Shown in pieces: positions 1-7,196 of a DNA stretch of 25,970 nucleotides; the first letter of the stretch is position 1; each line of letters begins with the position of its first letter. The translations under genes and the position numbers were made by a program. The notes under the pieces are model-generated. The model was given only the letters and a program-made list of their open reading frames with translations, had not been told where the DNA came from and did not search any database. The stretch is from Pseudomonadota bacterium (GTDB lineage: Bacteria; Desulfobacterota; Desulfobacteria; Desulfobacterales; Desulfobacteraceae), in assembly GCA_018816605.1 (NCBI GenBank), contig JAHIVS010000638.1:1-25970 (forward strand). Direction: 5' to 3'.

Positions 1-1199
1 ATATTTCCGGGCCAGTGGTAGGCCACCAAGTGCTGCATGGCATTGGGCACCACTTTTTTTTCTCTGGTATTGGCCTTAAGGGACTCTGTTTCCAAAAAAT
101 GCTTGATCAACAGGGGGATATCTTCCCTGCGCTCCCTCAGCGGCGGCAGGTGGACCGGCAGAACAGAAAGCCGATAATACAGGTCCTGGCGGAAACTATT
201 TTCCGCAATCATTTTCTTAATGTCCTTGTTGGTGGCCGCTACAATCCTGACATCAATAAGCCTTGCCTTTGTTTCCCCCAGGGGTTTGATCTCATTTTTC
301 TGAAGCACCCGGAGCAGTCCGGCCTGGGTACTCATGGGCATATCCCCTATCTCATCCAGGAAGACGGTTCCCCCGTCGGCAGCCTCGAACAGCCCTGCCC
401 GGTCCCGGATGGCACCGGTAAAAGCCCCTTTCTTATATCCGAACAATTCACTTTCCAGGAGGGTTTCCGGGATGGCAGAACAATTCTGGGCAAGAAACGG
501 TTTTTCCCTGCGGGCACTTCGTTTATGGAGCCTTTCAGCAACCAATTCTTTTCCCGTACCACTTTCGCCTGTGATCAGAACATGGAAATCCGTATCTGCA
601 TAACTTTTGACAAGGGCCATGCTTTTTTGAAAGCTTTCACTCTGGCCAATGATGAGACTCTCTTTTTGTATCCGGGAAAGGGCGGATTTCAAATGGAGGG
701 CTTTTTGTTTTTCCGTTGAATACAAAATCGCATTGCTCAGGGCAATAGAGCAGATATCCACCAGATTTTGCAGGGGTTCCAGATATTCCCTGTCCAGATT
801 CAGCCGGGTTTTACCCGGTGTGGTGTCAATAATCTGAACAGCACCATAGACCTCATTTTCCGCCAGAAACAAGGGAAAACAAAGAATTTGACTGCTTTTC
901 ACCGCAAAGGCGTCCTCAACCTCCCGATAGTGGCGGCGATCACTCTTGGTCTCTGCAATTGTCATCTGCCGGTTCTCGATCACCCATCCCACAATACTGG
1001 GGTGGCCGGCCTCCAGCACCACCCCTTTTATGTTCTCACTTTCCGCGCCAGCGGCTTCAACACAAACATAGGTATTCTTTTTTTTAATCCAGATGGATCC
1101 CCTTCTTACATTCTGGATTTTGATCAGGGAGTTTAAAAATTTTTTCTGGAGGGCTTCGGGATCAAGCTCCTTAAACAATTCAATATCTGGTCTGCCCAT
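1..1199 (-). CDS. Sigma-54-dependent transcriptional activator (GAF + AAA+), 3' end outside window
   Basis: An enhancer-binding protein that would remodel the sigma-54 RNA polymerase closed complex by ATP hydrolysis. About 399 residues are present, read from an ATG at 1199. Residues about 20-165 look like a GAF sensory domain with a hydrophobic pocket pattern and no receiver domain. The AAA+ domain follows: Walker A GESGTGKE (Lys about 217), the sigma-54 contact loop GAFTGA at 258-263, and Walker B FLDEIGD near 280. The window edge cuts the gene inside the conserved WPGN motif, so the end of the AAA+ domain and the expected Fis-type helix-turn-helix are not visible. The frame is open throughout. 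It is divergent from the PilZ gene at 1434, and the 234-bp gap holds a palindrome and a weak sigma-54-like element, so it may control that neighbour. Family assignment is firm; the signal bound by the GAF domain and the targets are unknown. Confidence 0.93.
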   Translation of the reverse strand, partial: MGRPDIELFKELDPEALQKKFLNSLIKIQNVRRGSIWIKKKNTYVCVEAAGAESENIKGVVLEAGHPSIVGWVIENRQMTIAETKSDRRHYREVEDAFAVKSSQILCFPLFLAENEVYGAVQIIDTTPGKTRLNLDREYLEPLQNLVDICSIALSNAILYSTEKQKALHLKSALSRIQKESLIIGQSESFQKSMALVKSYADTDFHVLITGESGTGKELVAERLHKRSARREKPFLAQNCSAIPETLLESELFGYKKGAFTGAIRDRAGLFEAADGGTVFLDEIGDMPMSTQAGLLRVLQKNEIKPLGETKARLIDVRIVAATNKDIKKMIAENSFRQDLYYRLSVLPVHLPPLRERREDIPLLIKHFLETESLKANTREKKVVPNAMQHLVAYHWPGN

Positions 1200-1327
1200 T
1201 TTCACCCCTTATTCATGACCATATGTCAGCATTGTAGTCAAATAAAAACACCGCATGTCAAATATCGGCAAAATTGCGGCCCTTAAATTGTTTATATTTC
1301 ATCATAATAAAATATATCGAATAATTT

Positions 1328-1353
1328 CAATAAGATCAAATACTATCTTATTG
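1328..1353. promoter_or_regulatory. 26-bp inverted repeat, candidate operator
   Basis: Two perfect 9-bp arms, CAATAAGAT and ATCTTATTG, are separated by 8 bp. The repeat lies between the divergent sigma-54 activator and PilZ genes, and ends 4 bp before a TGGCAT element. The size and spacing suit a dimeric regulator. Which protein binds is unknown; it could be the adjacent activator or a repressor. Confidence 0.4.
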
Positions 1354-1356
1354 TCC

Positions 1357-1372
1357 TGGCATAAAAAATGAA
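1357..1372 (+). promoter_or_regulatory. Possible sigma-54 promoter of the PilZ gene
   Basis: TGGCAT followed by AAAAAATGAA keeps the -24 GG and the -12 G at the correct 10-bp spacing of the sigma-54 consensus (TGGCAC-N5-TTGCW). The -12 C is replaced by A, so the match is partial. A start near 1383 would leave a leader of about 50 nt before the ATG at 1434. The adjacent sigma-54 activator gene makes the reading attractive, but the sequence match alone is weak. Confidence 0.28.
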
Positions 1373-1433
1373 TTCTCGAAGTTTAAGTAACTATTTTTAA
1401 AGCCGGTTTCAATATATTTTCAAGGAGAACAAC

Positions 1434-1916
1434 ATGGAACAAAAAATTGTTATCGACAATCTTGATACGGCCCGGCTTGCCTGCCCCCGATGCAAACGGA
1501 CCAAAACCCTGCAATTATCAGAATACAAACTGATCAAGCGTCTTACCCGGGTCAAATACAAGTGCAATTGCGGCCACACCTATCTTGCCGTTCTTGAAAA
1601 GCAGTCCGGCCCCCAGAAGGATACCATGCTGGCCGGAACTTTTATGTCAAGGGGGAATATCCGGTGCTCGGGCAAGATGATCATTAAAAGACTCAACAGC
1701 AAGGGAATTACCCTGAAAACCAATATTGAGCAAAAAATTCTGCCCGGTCTGGATCTGATGCTTGAATTTGTCCTGGACGATGCCAAGCAATCCATTGTTA
1801 AGAAACAGGTCCGGGTTCTGGCCAGAAACGGCAGATACCTGACCGCCGAATTCTCCTGTGCAGAGCATTACGATAACCTGGGGCCCTATCTGTTTTTTAA
1901 TCGGCTGTATGTCTAA
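1434..1916 (+). CDS. Zinc-ribbon / PilZ-like domain protein
   Basis: A 160-residue soluble protein. The N-terminus has a probable metal-binding ribbon, CPRC at 17-20 and CNCG at 44-47. From about residue 60 to the end it resembles a PilZ domain, the beta-barrel that binds cyclic di-GMP: an Arg-containing lead-in, then IKRLNSKGITLK in the place of the usual (D/N)xSxxG turn, then a hydrophobic strand pattern ending ...GPYLFFNRLYV. The turn motif is degenerate, so nucleotide binding is doubtful. Proteins of this CxxC-plus-PilZ layout are familiar from sulfate-reducing deltaproteobacteria. The start is supported by AAGGAG about 8 nt upstream. It stands alone, divergent from a sigma-54 activator and followed by a large hairpin element. 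The domain call is reasonably sure; the cellular role is unknown. Confidence 0.75.
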   Translation: MEQKIVIDNLDTARLACPRCKRTKTLQLSEYKLIKRLTRVKYKCNCGHTYLAVLEKQSGPQKDTMLAGTFMSRGNIRCSGKMIIKRLNSKGITLKTNIEQKILPGLDLMLEFVLDDAKQSIVKKQVRVLARNGRYLTAEFSCAEHYDNLGPYLFFNRLYV

Positions 1917-1930
1917 GGAAATCAAGGGAA

Positions 1931-1989
1931 TGGGGTCAGGCTTGTGTTGTTGCGTTTTTTTAAAACACAACAACACAAGCCTGACCCCA
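1931..1989. repeat. 59-bp palindromic element (REP/MITE-like hairpin)
   Basis: Arms of 22 bp (1931-1952 and 1968-1989) are perfectly complementary. After one C/A mismatch they continue for 5 more pairs, leaving a 3-nt loop at 1959-1961. The ends read TGGGGTCAGGC... and ...GCCTGACCCCA. It sits between the PilZ stop and the priA stop, two convergent genes, 2 bp from the latter. From memory, hairpins bounded by GGGGTCAGGC/GCCTGACCCC occur in deltaproteobacteria near REP-associated tyrosine (Y1) transposase genes; none is visible here. It may also slow transcription from both sides, although no U-tract follows. I found no second copy in the window. Confidence 0.7.
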
Positions 1990-1991
1990 AA

Positions 1992-4433
1992 CTACATCAG
2001 AGAGTAGGGGTCCACATCAATGGCAATGGTCACCTGTTTGATGGCGTTGATCTCCGGATGATCCCGCATGGCGGTTACCAGGCGGCTGATATGGGCAAAA
2101 GAAGGCCCCTTGATCAGAATTTGCCAACGGAACCGGGAAGAGATTCTGTAAATGGCTGCCTCTATGGGACCAAGAATTTGAATGGTCTCCCCTATTTCAG
2201 GGGCAGCTGCAAGCAGTTGGGTTAAAACATCGGCCACCAGCTCAACCTGAAGGGCAAGTTTTTTTTCATCCGTACCGGATATCTTCAATTGAATCATCCG
2301 GGAAAATGGCGGGTACATCAATGCCTTGCGGAAAGGGGCTTCGTGGTTAAAAAACTCCACATAATCCTGACGTCTGGCAGCCTCAATGGAAAAATGCTCG
2401 GGATTATAGGTCTGCATGATTACCCTGCCCGGCTCCTTACCCCGGCCTGCCCTGCCCGCCACCTGGGCCAACAGCTGGAAGGTCCTCTCTCCTGCCCGAA
2501 AATCCGGCAGACTTAAGCTGAGATCGGCACAAATCACCCCCACCAGGGTGATGGAGGGAAAATCATGGCCCTTGGCCAGCATCTGGGTTCCCACGATGAT
2601 ATCAACGGTCCTGTTCCAGATGCTTTTGAGCAACTTGAGCACACTGCCTTTTTTGGCAGTGGAATCCTGATCCATCCTGGCAAGTCTGGCATCGGGAAAC
2701 ATGGTCTTGAGAAGGGTCTCAATTTTTTCAGTGCCAAATCCGAAATTCTGTATTTTTTTTGAAGGACAGGAAGGACAGCCGGCCGTGGCCGGAAGGGTAT
2801 GCCCGCAAAGATGGCATTTATAAGACGCCTGGCTCCTGTGAAAGGTCATGGTCACATCGCAGAAGGTGCACTTGAGCGCCTTTCCGCACTCCTTGCAGGC
2901 CGGAAAAGTTGCAAATCCCCGCCTGTTCAAAAAAATCAAGGCCTGGTTGCCGCGTTCAAGACAGGCCCGTATCTGGATGGCAAGCTCAGGGGTGATAATC
3001 CGTTCCGTTCCCCTGAAATCCTTGTATTTTTTTAAATCCACCAGGGTAATTTCCGGCAACGGATTCTGATTCACCCGCCGCTCAAGGGTCAGCTGAACAA
3101 ACTTGCCGGCCCTCACATTCTGATAGGACTGAACCGAAGGCGTGGCTGACCCTAGAATAACCGGGCAGTCCTGCATCCGGCCCCGGACAACGGCAAGATC
3201 CCTTGCATTATACCGCAGCCCTGTTTCCTGCTTATAGGAAGTATCATGCTCTTCATCCACAACGATCACCCCGATATTTTCAAGGGGGGAAAAAATGGCC
3301 GACCTTGCCCCGATCACGATACTCACCTTGCCAAGGGCCAGTTTTCGCCACTGGTCCAGGCGCTCCCCATGGGTGAGCATGGAATGGATCACGGCAATTT
3401 TCGCCCCGAACCTTGCACGAAACCTTCGCTCGGTCTGGGAAATCAGGGCAATCTCAGGCACCAGGACAATGGCGGCTTTGCCCGCATCAACCGCATCCGC
3501 CACAAGCCGCATATACACCTCTGTTTTTCCCGACCCCGTAACCCCGGTCAGCAGATAGGGAATAAACCCTTTTCCCCGATTCTCCCGAACGGTTTCAATG
3601 AGGATTTCCTGCTCATCGGTCAGGGTGGGCGGGGTGTCCGGCTCCACAGGGTCCCCCAGGGGATCCCGAAAAACCTGGCGCTGGGCAATGCCGATAAATC
3701 CTGCCTCGGCCAGGGGCCCTATCAGACTTGCCGCAGTCGGAACATGAACCTTCAGGCGGGTCAGGGAAATTTCCTGTTTTTCCCGGACAATGGACAATAT
3801 GTGCTTTCGTTTCTGGGAAAGCCGGATATTCTTGGCAGGCGCCTTCCCCAGGTGCTGGATGAATTTTTCTGTTTTAATGCCGGCGGCTTCCCGTTTCAAC
3901 ACCGCCGAGACCGCCAGAAGGTCTTTTTTTTCCATCTTCCGGGCAAGGGCGGTGATGGAGGGATTGGAAGAATTTTTAATCAATTGCTTAAGGGTACACC
4001 CCTGTTTTTCATTTAAAAACAAGACCACCTCGGCTTCGCCGGGGGAAAGACTGCCCAAAGCAAATGCCCTTTGGCCTTCAGCCGTTACAAACACACAGGA
4101 AACATCCTGCCGATCCAGACCTGTGGGAAGGGCAGTTTTAATCACATCTCCCAGGGGATGGATATAATATTGGGCCACCCATCTGAAAAAAACAATCTCA
4201 TTAAATGGAAAAAGGGGATGGTCATCCAGGACATCCAGAATTTTTTTAACCTTAAAATTACCGGCACTCTCCAGTTCACCCAGGATATATCCGGTCACCC
4301 TTCGTCTGCCAAAGGGCACCAGCACCCGCATTCCGGGAAGACATTGTTCCTGCAAATGCCCAGGCACCTCGTAAACAAAGGTCTGATCCAGGGGCAGGGT
4401 CACGCTGACATCTATGAATTTGGGTTTGACCAT
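1992..4433 (-). CDS. priA: Primosomal protein N' (PriA replication-restart helicase)
   Basis: PriA is the 3'-to-5' DNA helicase that recognises abandoned forks and reloads the replisome. The N-terminal DNA-binding part has the family pattern PLDQTFVYEVP and VLVPFGRRRVTGYI. The helicase has Walker A GVTGSGKT near residues 298-305, DEEHDTSYKQ near 394, and a late motif with VAGRAGRG. The paired zinc sites between the helicase lobes are intact: CKECGKALKCTFC and CHLCG...CPSC, about residues 511-558. I chose the ATG at 4433 (813 residues, MVKPKFIDVSV), because it fits the usual N-terminus; a TTG at 4451 would add six residues. Neither has a clear Shine-Dalgarno. It is divergent from upp, and the two promoters appear to share overlapping -10 boxes. 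Assignment is firm. Confidence 0.97.
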   Translation of the reverse strand: MVKPKFIDVSVTLPLDQTFVYEVPGHLQEQCLPGMRVLVPFGRRRVTGYILGELESAGNFKVKKILDVLDDHPLFPFNEIVFFRWVAQYYIHPLGDVIKTALPTGLDRQDVSCVFVTAEGQRAFALGSLSPGEAEVVLFLNEKQGCTLKQLIKNSSNPSITALARKMEKKDLLAVSAVLKREAAGIKTEKFIQHLGKAPAKNIRLSQKRKHILSIVREKQEISLTRLKVHVPTAASLIGPLAEAGFIGIAQRQVFRDPLGDPVEPDTPPTLTDEQEILIETVRENRGKGFIPYLLTGVTGSGKTEVYMRLVADAVDAGKAAIVLVPEIALISQTERRFRARFGAKIAVIHSMLTHGERLDQWRKLALGKVSIVIGARSAIFSPLENIGVIVVDEEHDTSYKQETGLRYNARDLAVVRGRMQDCPVILGSATPSVQSYQNVRAGKFVQLTLERRVNQNPLPEITLVDLKKYKDFRGTERIITPELAIQIRACLERGNQALIFLNRRGFATFPACKECGKALKCTFCDVTMTFHRSQASYKCHLCGHTLPATAGCPSCPSKKIQNFGFGTEKIETLLKTMFPDARLARMDQDSTAKKGSVLKLLKSIWNRTVDIIVGTQMLAKGHDFPSITLVGVICADLSLSLPDFRAGERTFQLLAQVAGRAGRGKEPGRVIMQTYNPEHFSIEAARRQDYVEFFNHEAPFRKALMYPPFSRMIQLKISGTDEKKLALQVELVADVLTQLLAAAPEIGETIQILGPIEAAIYRISSRFRWQILIKGPSFAHISRLVTAMRDHPEINAIKQVTIAIDVDPYSLM

Positions 4434-4484
4434 GGGGTCTATTGTGCACAAAAAAAGATTAATTTCAATATCAGACTAATTTTC

Positions 4485-4511
4485 TTGACTAAGAAACTGG
4501 TGTTTTATAAT
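4485..4511 (+). promoter_or_regulatory. Promoter of upp-uraA
   Basis: TTGACT at 4485-4490 and a perfect TATAAT at 4506-4511 with a 15-bp spacer, which is short. Transcription would begin near 4518, about 47 nt before the upp ATG, which has AAGGAG in front of it. I see no obvious uracil-responsive terminator/antiterminator in the leader. Confidence 0.5.
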
Positions 4512-4536
4512 TATAGAAGGATCTTTTTTACGCCAA
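4510..4536 (-). promoter_or_regulatory. Candidate priA promoter overlapping the upp -10 box
   Basis: On the minus strand TTGGCG (4531-4536) is followed after 15 bp by TATAAT (4510-4515). Its -10 hexamer shares two bases with the upp -10 hexamer, since both come from the palindrome TATAATTATA. The -35 match is 4 of 6. Confidence 0.35.
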
Positions 4537-4564
4537 AGCAATATAAAAAAATTAAGGAGACACC

Positions 4565-5191
4565 ATGACCGTATTTGTGGAGGACCATCCTCTCATTAAA
4601 CATAAATTAGGACTCATGCGCCAAAAAGACATCAGTACCAAGGACTTTCGGGAACTTGCCTCTGAAGTGGCGCGACTTTTAACCTATGAGGCCACCAAAG
4701 ACCTTGCCACTGAAAAAAAGGTAATCGAAGGCTGGGCCGGCAAGGTGGAAATAGATGAAATCAAAGGCAAAAAAATTACCATTGTCCCGATTTTAAGGGC
4801 CGGTCTCGGCATGATGGACGGAGTATTGGACATGATTCCTTCGGCCAGGGTCAGTGTGGTGGGGTTTTACCGAAACGAGGCAACCCTCCAGCCGGTTCAG
4901 TACTACGTCAAGACCGCAAGCGCCATGGAAGAAAGAATCGCCCTCATCCTGGACCCCATGCTGGCCACTGGCGGCACCTTGATTGCCACCATTGACCTGC
5001 TCAAGGCGGCCGGGTGTAAAATCATCAAAGGCCTGTTCCTGGTGGCTGCCCCGGAAGGAATTGCCCGGGTGGAAGCAAAACACCCGGATGTGGATATTTA
5101 TACAGCCAGTGTGGATGAATGTCTCAATGATATTGGATATATTCTCCCGGGCTTAGGGGATGCCGGGGACAAAATTTTTGGAACCAAATAA
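4565..5191 (+). CDS. upp: Uracil phosphoribosyltransferase
   Basis: Makes UMP from uracil and PRPP in cytosolic pyrimidine salvage. The 208-residue length is exactly typical. Visible signatures are [15 protein letters not shown], which forms part of the active site, the PRPP-binding loop [13 protein letters not shown] near residues 128-141, and the C-terminal uracil-binding segment [29 protein letters not shown] lies 6 nt before the ATG. It is followed after 38 bp by the uracil permease gene in the same direction, so uptake and conversion of uracil form one operon. Nothing is missing or odd in the sequence. Confidence 0.98.
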   Translation: MTVFVEDHPLIKHKLGLMRQKDISTKDFRELASEVARLLTYEATKDLATEKKVIEGWAGKVEIDEIKGKKITIVPILRAGLGMMDGVLDMIPSARVSVVGFYRNEATLQPVQYYVKTASAMEERIALILDPMLATGGTLIATIDLLKAAGCKIIKGLFLVAAPEGIARVEAKHPDVDIYTASVDECLNDIGYILPGLGDAGDKIFGTK

Positions 5192-5229
5192 CGCCCATTA
5201 ACCTATAAAATTAAGGAAACAAACTTAAG

Positions 5230-6486
5230 ATGTCCCTATCCAATCAATCATCAGCAGAATACAATTTTCAGACAAAAGATTGCTTTCTGGGAGCCCAGAT
5301 GCTGTTTGTGGCCTTTGGGGCCCTTGTCCTCGTACCGCTTTTGACGGGCCTGAATCCCAATGTGGCCTTGTTCACGGCCGGACTTGGCACTATCGTGTTT
5401 CAAGTTATCACCCGGGGCAAGGTGCCTGTTTTTCTGGCCTCGTCCTTTGCCTTCATCGCCCCCATTATCTACGGCGTAAAAACATGGGGCATCCCGGGCA
5501 CCATGTGCGGCCTTGCGGCGGCAGGCCTGGTGTATATTCTGCTCAGCTTTCTGGTCAGGTGGCGGGGCAACGATATTGTCAGGCGGATTCTGCCCCCGGT
5601 GGTAACAGGACCGGTCATCATGGTCATCGGACTGATTCTTGCGCCCGTGGCCGTCCATATGACCATGGGCAAAACCGGGGATGGCGCCGTTGTGCTCTTC
5701 CCCCAGGCAAACGCCATGATAATAGGACTTTGCGCCCTTGGCACCACCATCCTGGTTTCCATTCTCGGGAAAGGACTTCTCAGACTGATCCCCATCCTCT
5801 GCGGCATTGCCGTGGGATATGTCCTGGCCCTGGTTTTCGGATATGTTGATTTTTCAGGGGTTTCCAAGGCTGCCTGGTTTTCCGTTCCCGACTTTGTTCT
5901 GCCGGAATGGAATCTTGAAGCCATCTTTTATATCGTCCCGATTGCCATTGCTCCGGCCATTGAGCATTTTGGCGATGTAGTGGCCATTGGCGGGGTTACC
6001 GGCAAAGATTATCTAAAGGATCCGGGAATTCAAAACACCATGCTGGGCGATGGTATTGCCACCTCCATTGCCTCCTTTCTCGGTGGCCCGCCCAATACCA
6101 CCTATTCGGAAGTCACAGGCGCCGTTGCCCTGACCAAAATATACAACCCCGCCATCATGACCTGGGCGGCCATTTCAGCCATGCTCCTTGCCTTTGTCGG
6201 CAAACTCGGCGCCATTCTCCAGACCATCCCCACACCGGTTATGGGCGGGATCATGCTGTTGCTCTTTGGGGCCATCATGGTTGTCGGCCTCAACACCCTG
6301 GTCCGGTCCGGAGAAGATCTTTTGGAAGCCAGAAACCTGTCCATCGTCGCCTTGATCCTGATATTCGGCATCGGCGGCATGAGCTTTTCCGCAGGCCAGT
6401 TTCAAATCCAGGGCATCGGGCTTGCCGGCATTCTGGGGGTAACACTCAACCTTGTACTCCCCAAAAGCCGGGTATCCGCCGTCTAA
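5230..6486 (+). CDS. uraA: Uracil permease, NCS2 (UraA/uracil-xanthine) family
   Basis: A 418-residue inner-membrane transporter with many hydrophobic segments, as expected for the 14-helix NCS2 fold; it would import uracil by proton symport. Family signatures include EHFGDVVAIGGVTGKDY (helix 8, substrate-site Glu) and SFLGGPPNTTYSEVTGAVALTKIY (helix 10), the latter very close to the UraA type rather than the xanthine/urate type. Directly downstream of upp, which fixes uracil as the likely substrate. AAGGA lies about 12 nt upstream of the ATG, a loose spacing. A strong terminator follows 26 bp after the stop codon. Confidence 0.95.
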   Translation: MSLSNQSSAEYNFQTKDCFLGAQMLFVAFGALVLVPLLTGLNPNVALFTAGLGTIVFQVITRGKVPVFLASSFAFIAPIIYGVKTWGIPGTMCGLAAAGLVYILLSFLVRWRGNDIVRRILPPVVTGPVIMVIGLILAPVAVHMTMGKTGDGAVVLFPQANAMIIGLCALGTTILVSILGKGLLRLIPILCGIAVGYVLALVFGYVDFSGVSKAAWFSVPDFVLPEWNLEAIFYIVPIAIAPAIEHFGDVVAIGGVTGKDYLKDPGIQNTMLGDGIATSIASFLGGPPNTTYSEVTGAVALTKIYNPAIMTWAAISAMLLAFVGKLGAILQTIPTPVMGGIMLLLFGAIMVVGLNTLVRSGEDLLEARNLSIVALILIFGIGGMSFSAGQFQIQGIGLAGILGVTLNLVLPKSRVSAV

Positions 6487-6512
6487 AATTCACACTGAGG
6501 CATTGCCTTTTG

Positions 6513-6565
6513 AAAAAAATAATCCCGGAACCCTCAACGGGATTCCGGGATTATTTTTTTCTTTT
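6513..6565 (+). terminator. Rho-independent terminator of upp-uraA
   Basis: An 18-base left arm (AAAAAAATAATCCCGGAA, 6513-6530) pairs with 6543-6560. CCC/GGG extends the stem inside, with a 5-nt loop TCAAC and one bulged A. The right side ends in a run of T. The A-run on the left means it could also stop transcription from the other strand. Confidence 0.88.
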
Positions 6566-6566
6566 A

Positions 6567-6580
6567 TTGATACAGATCAA
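6567..6580. promoter_or_regulatory. FNR/CRP-family operator (perfect FNR box)
   Basis: TTGATACAGATCAA is an exact TTGAT-N4-ATCAA palindrome, the consensus for FNR and several related redox or NO-responsive regulators. Its centre lies about 33 bp upstream of a -10-like TAGTAT at 6603-6608, which puts the box near -41.5 from a start at about 6615. That is the class II activator position. The likely target is the small-protein operon starting at 6648. Which CRP/FNR paralogue binds cannot be read from the window. Confidence 0.7.
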
Positions 6581-6647
6581 GTTCACGCTTGTCTTTTCCT
6601 GGTAGTATCCGGATATCTTTTAAACCATTAAATAAAAGGAATCACCC

Positions 6648-6890
6648 ATGCATGAAGGATGTTCAGGCGCCTTTGAATCAGGAAAACAGATCGTGGACAA
6701 AATCAGGATGATGGGATTTAACAGCACCCCTCTGGCTTGCCCCCTTGAAATAAACTGCCACAATTGTCATGGCCGCTTCCAGATGGAGACAATGGAATCC
6801 CAATGTCCCACCTGCGGAATGGTTTACGGGGTTACTCCCTGCCATTCCCATAGTTCTGAATTTGCAAAAGCCGCCGGAATTCATTATTAA
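6648..6890 (+). CDS. Small Cys-rich zinc-ribbon-like protein
   Basis: An 80-residue protein of unknown function. CHNC (37-40) and CPTC (53-56) form a likely zinc ribbon or other metal site. Further Cys/His residues (Cys5, Cys31, Cys65, His66, His68) are more than a single ribbon needs, so an Fe-S or redox role is possible. No signal peptide or membrane segment. The start is supported by AAAGGA about 7 nt upstream. It follows a perfect FNR-type box, and its TAA stop touches the ATG of the next small gene with no gap, so the two are almost certainly co-translated. It is real on grounds of RBS, composition and operon layout; the function is unassigned. Confidence 0.75.
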   Translation: MHEGCSGAFESGKQIVDKIRMMGFNSTPLACPLEINCHNCHGRFQMETMESQCPTCGMVYGVTPCHSHSSEFAKAAGIHY

Positions 6891-7070
6891 ATGAAAGATA
6901 TCGAAGCCATAACAAAACAGATGGAAGCCCTTGAAATCCTGATCAAGGAGACCCGGGACCGTCTGCCGGCCCACTCGACCAAACCGCCGGTCATGATGCA
7001 ACTTTTGAACTATGAAGATGAATATGAGTGTCTGATGAAACAGGCCCAAGCACTTAAATCCAAAGGATGA
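6891..7070 (+). CDS. Small conserved-looking helical protein (59 aa)
   Basis: Starts on the base after the preceding TAA stop and encodes 59 residues. The sequence is strongly helical and charged, with a core TRDRLPAHSTKPPVMMQLL and an acidic YEDEYECL stretch. Short proteins with an E-T-R-x-R-L-P-A-H-S-x-K-P motif are, from memory, widespread in sulfate reducers as hypothetical proteins, which favours a real gene. No domain of known function is visible. It is translationally coupled to the zinc-ribbon gene and shares its FNR-type promoter, so a role in an anaerobic or nitrosative response is an inference from regulation only. Confidence 0.65.
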   Translation: MKDIEAITKQMEALEILIKETRDRLPAHSTKPPVMMQLLNYEDEYECLMKQAQALKSKG

Positions 7071-7196
7071 CCCATGGAACCCTTCCAGTCCTTTGACGAA
7101 AAACGCAAAGACCGGTATGGACAAATTCCGGGATCTTAATTTTTCTCCTGAAAAATCAGATATTCGGGGTGCTCGGATAGCCGGACCATCTGCTGT

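Noticed and set aside
15..719. A 234-codon plus-strand frame at the window start
   Set aside because: It is the reverse of the AAA+ domain of the sigma-54 activator, whose GESGTGK, GAFTGA and WPGN motifs are all present on the minus strand.
3246..4016. A 256-codon open frame on the plus strand inside priA
   Set aside because: It is antisense to the conserved helicase region of priA, has no Shine-Dalgarno, and has the Pro/His/Gln-rich composition of a shadow frame.
7074..7139. A 21-codon frame starting 3 bp after the 59-aa gene
   Set aside because: Too short, with no recognisable content; possibly a remnant, but nothing supports translation beyond its closeness to the small operon.
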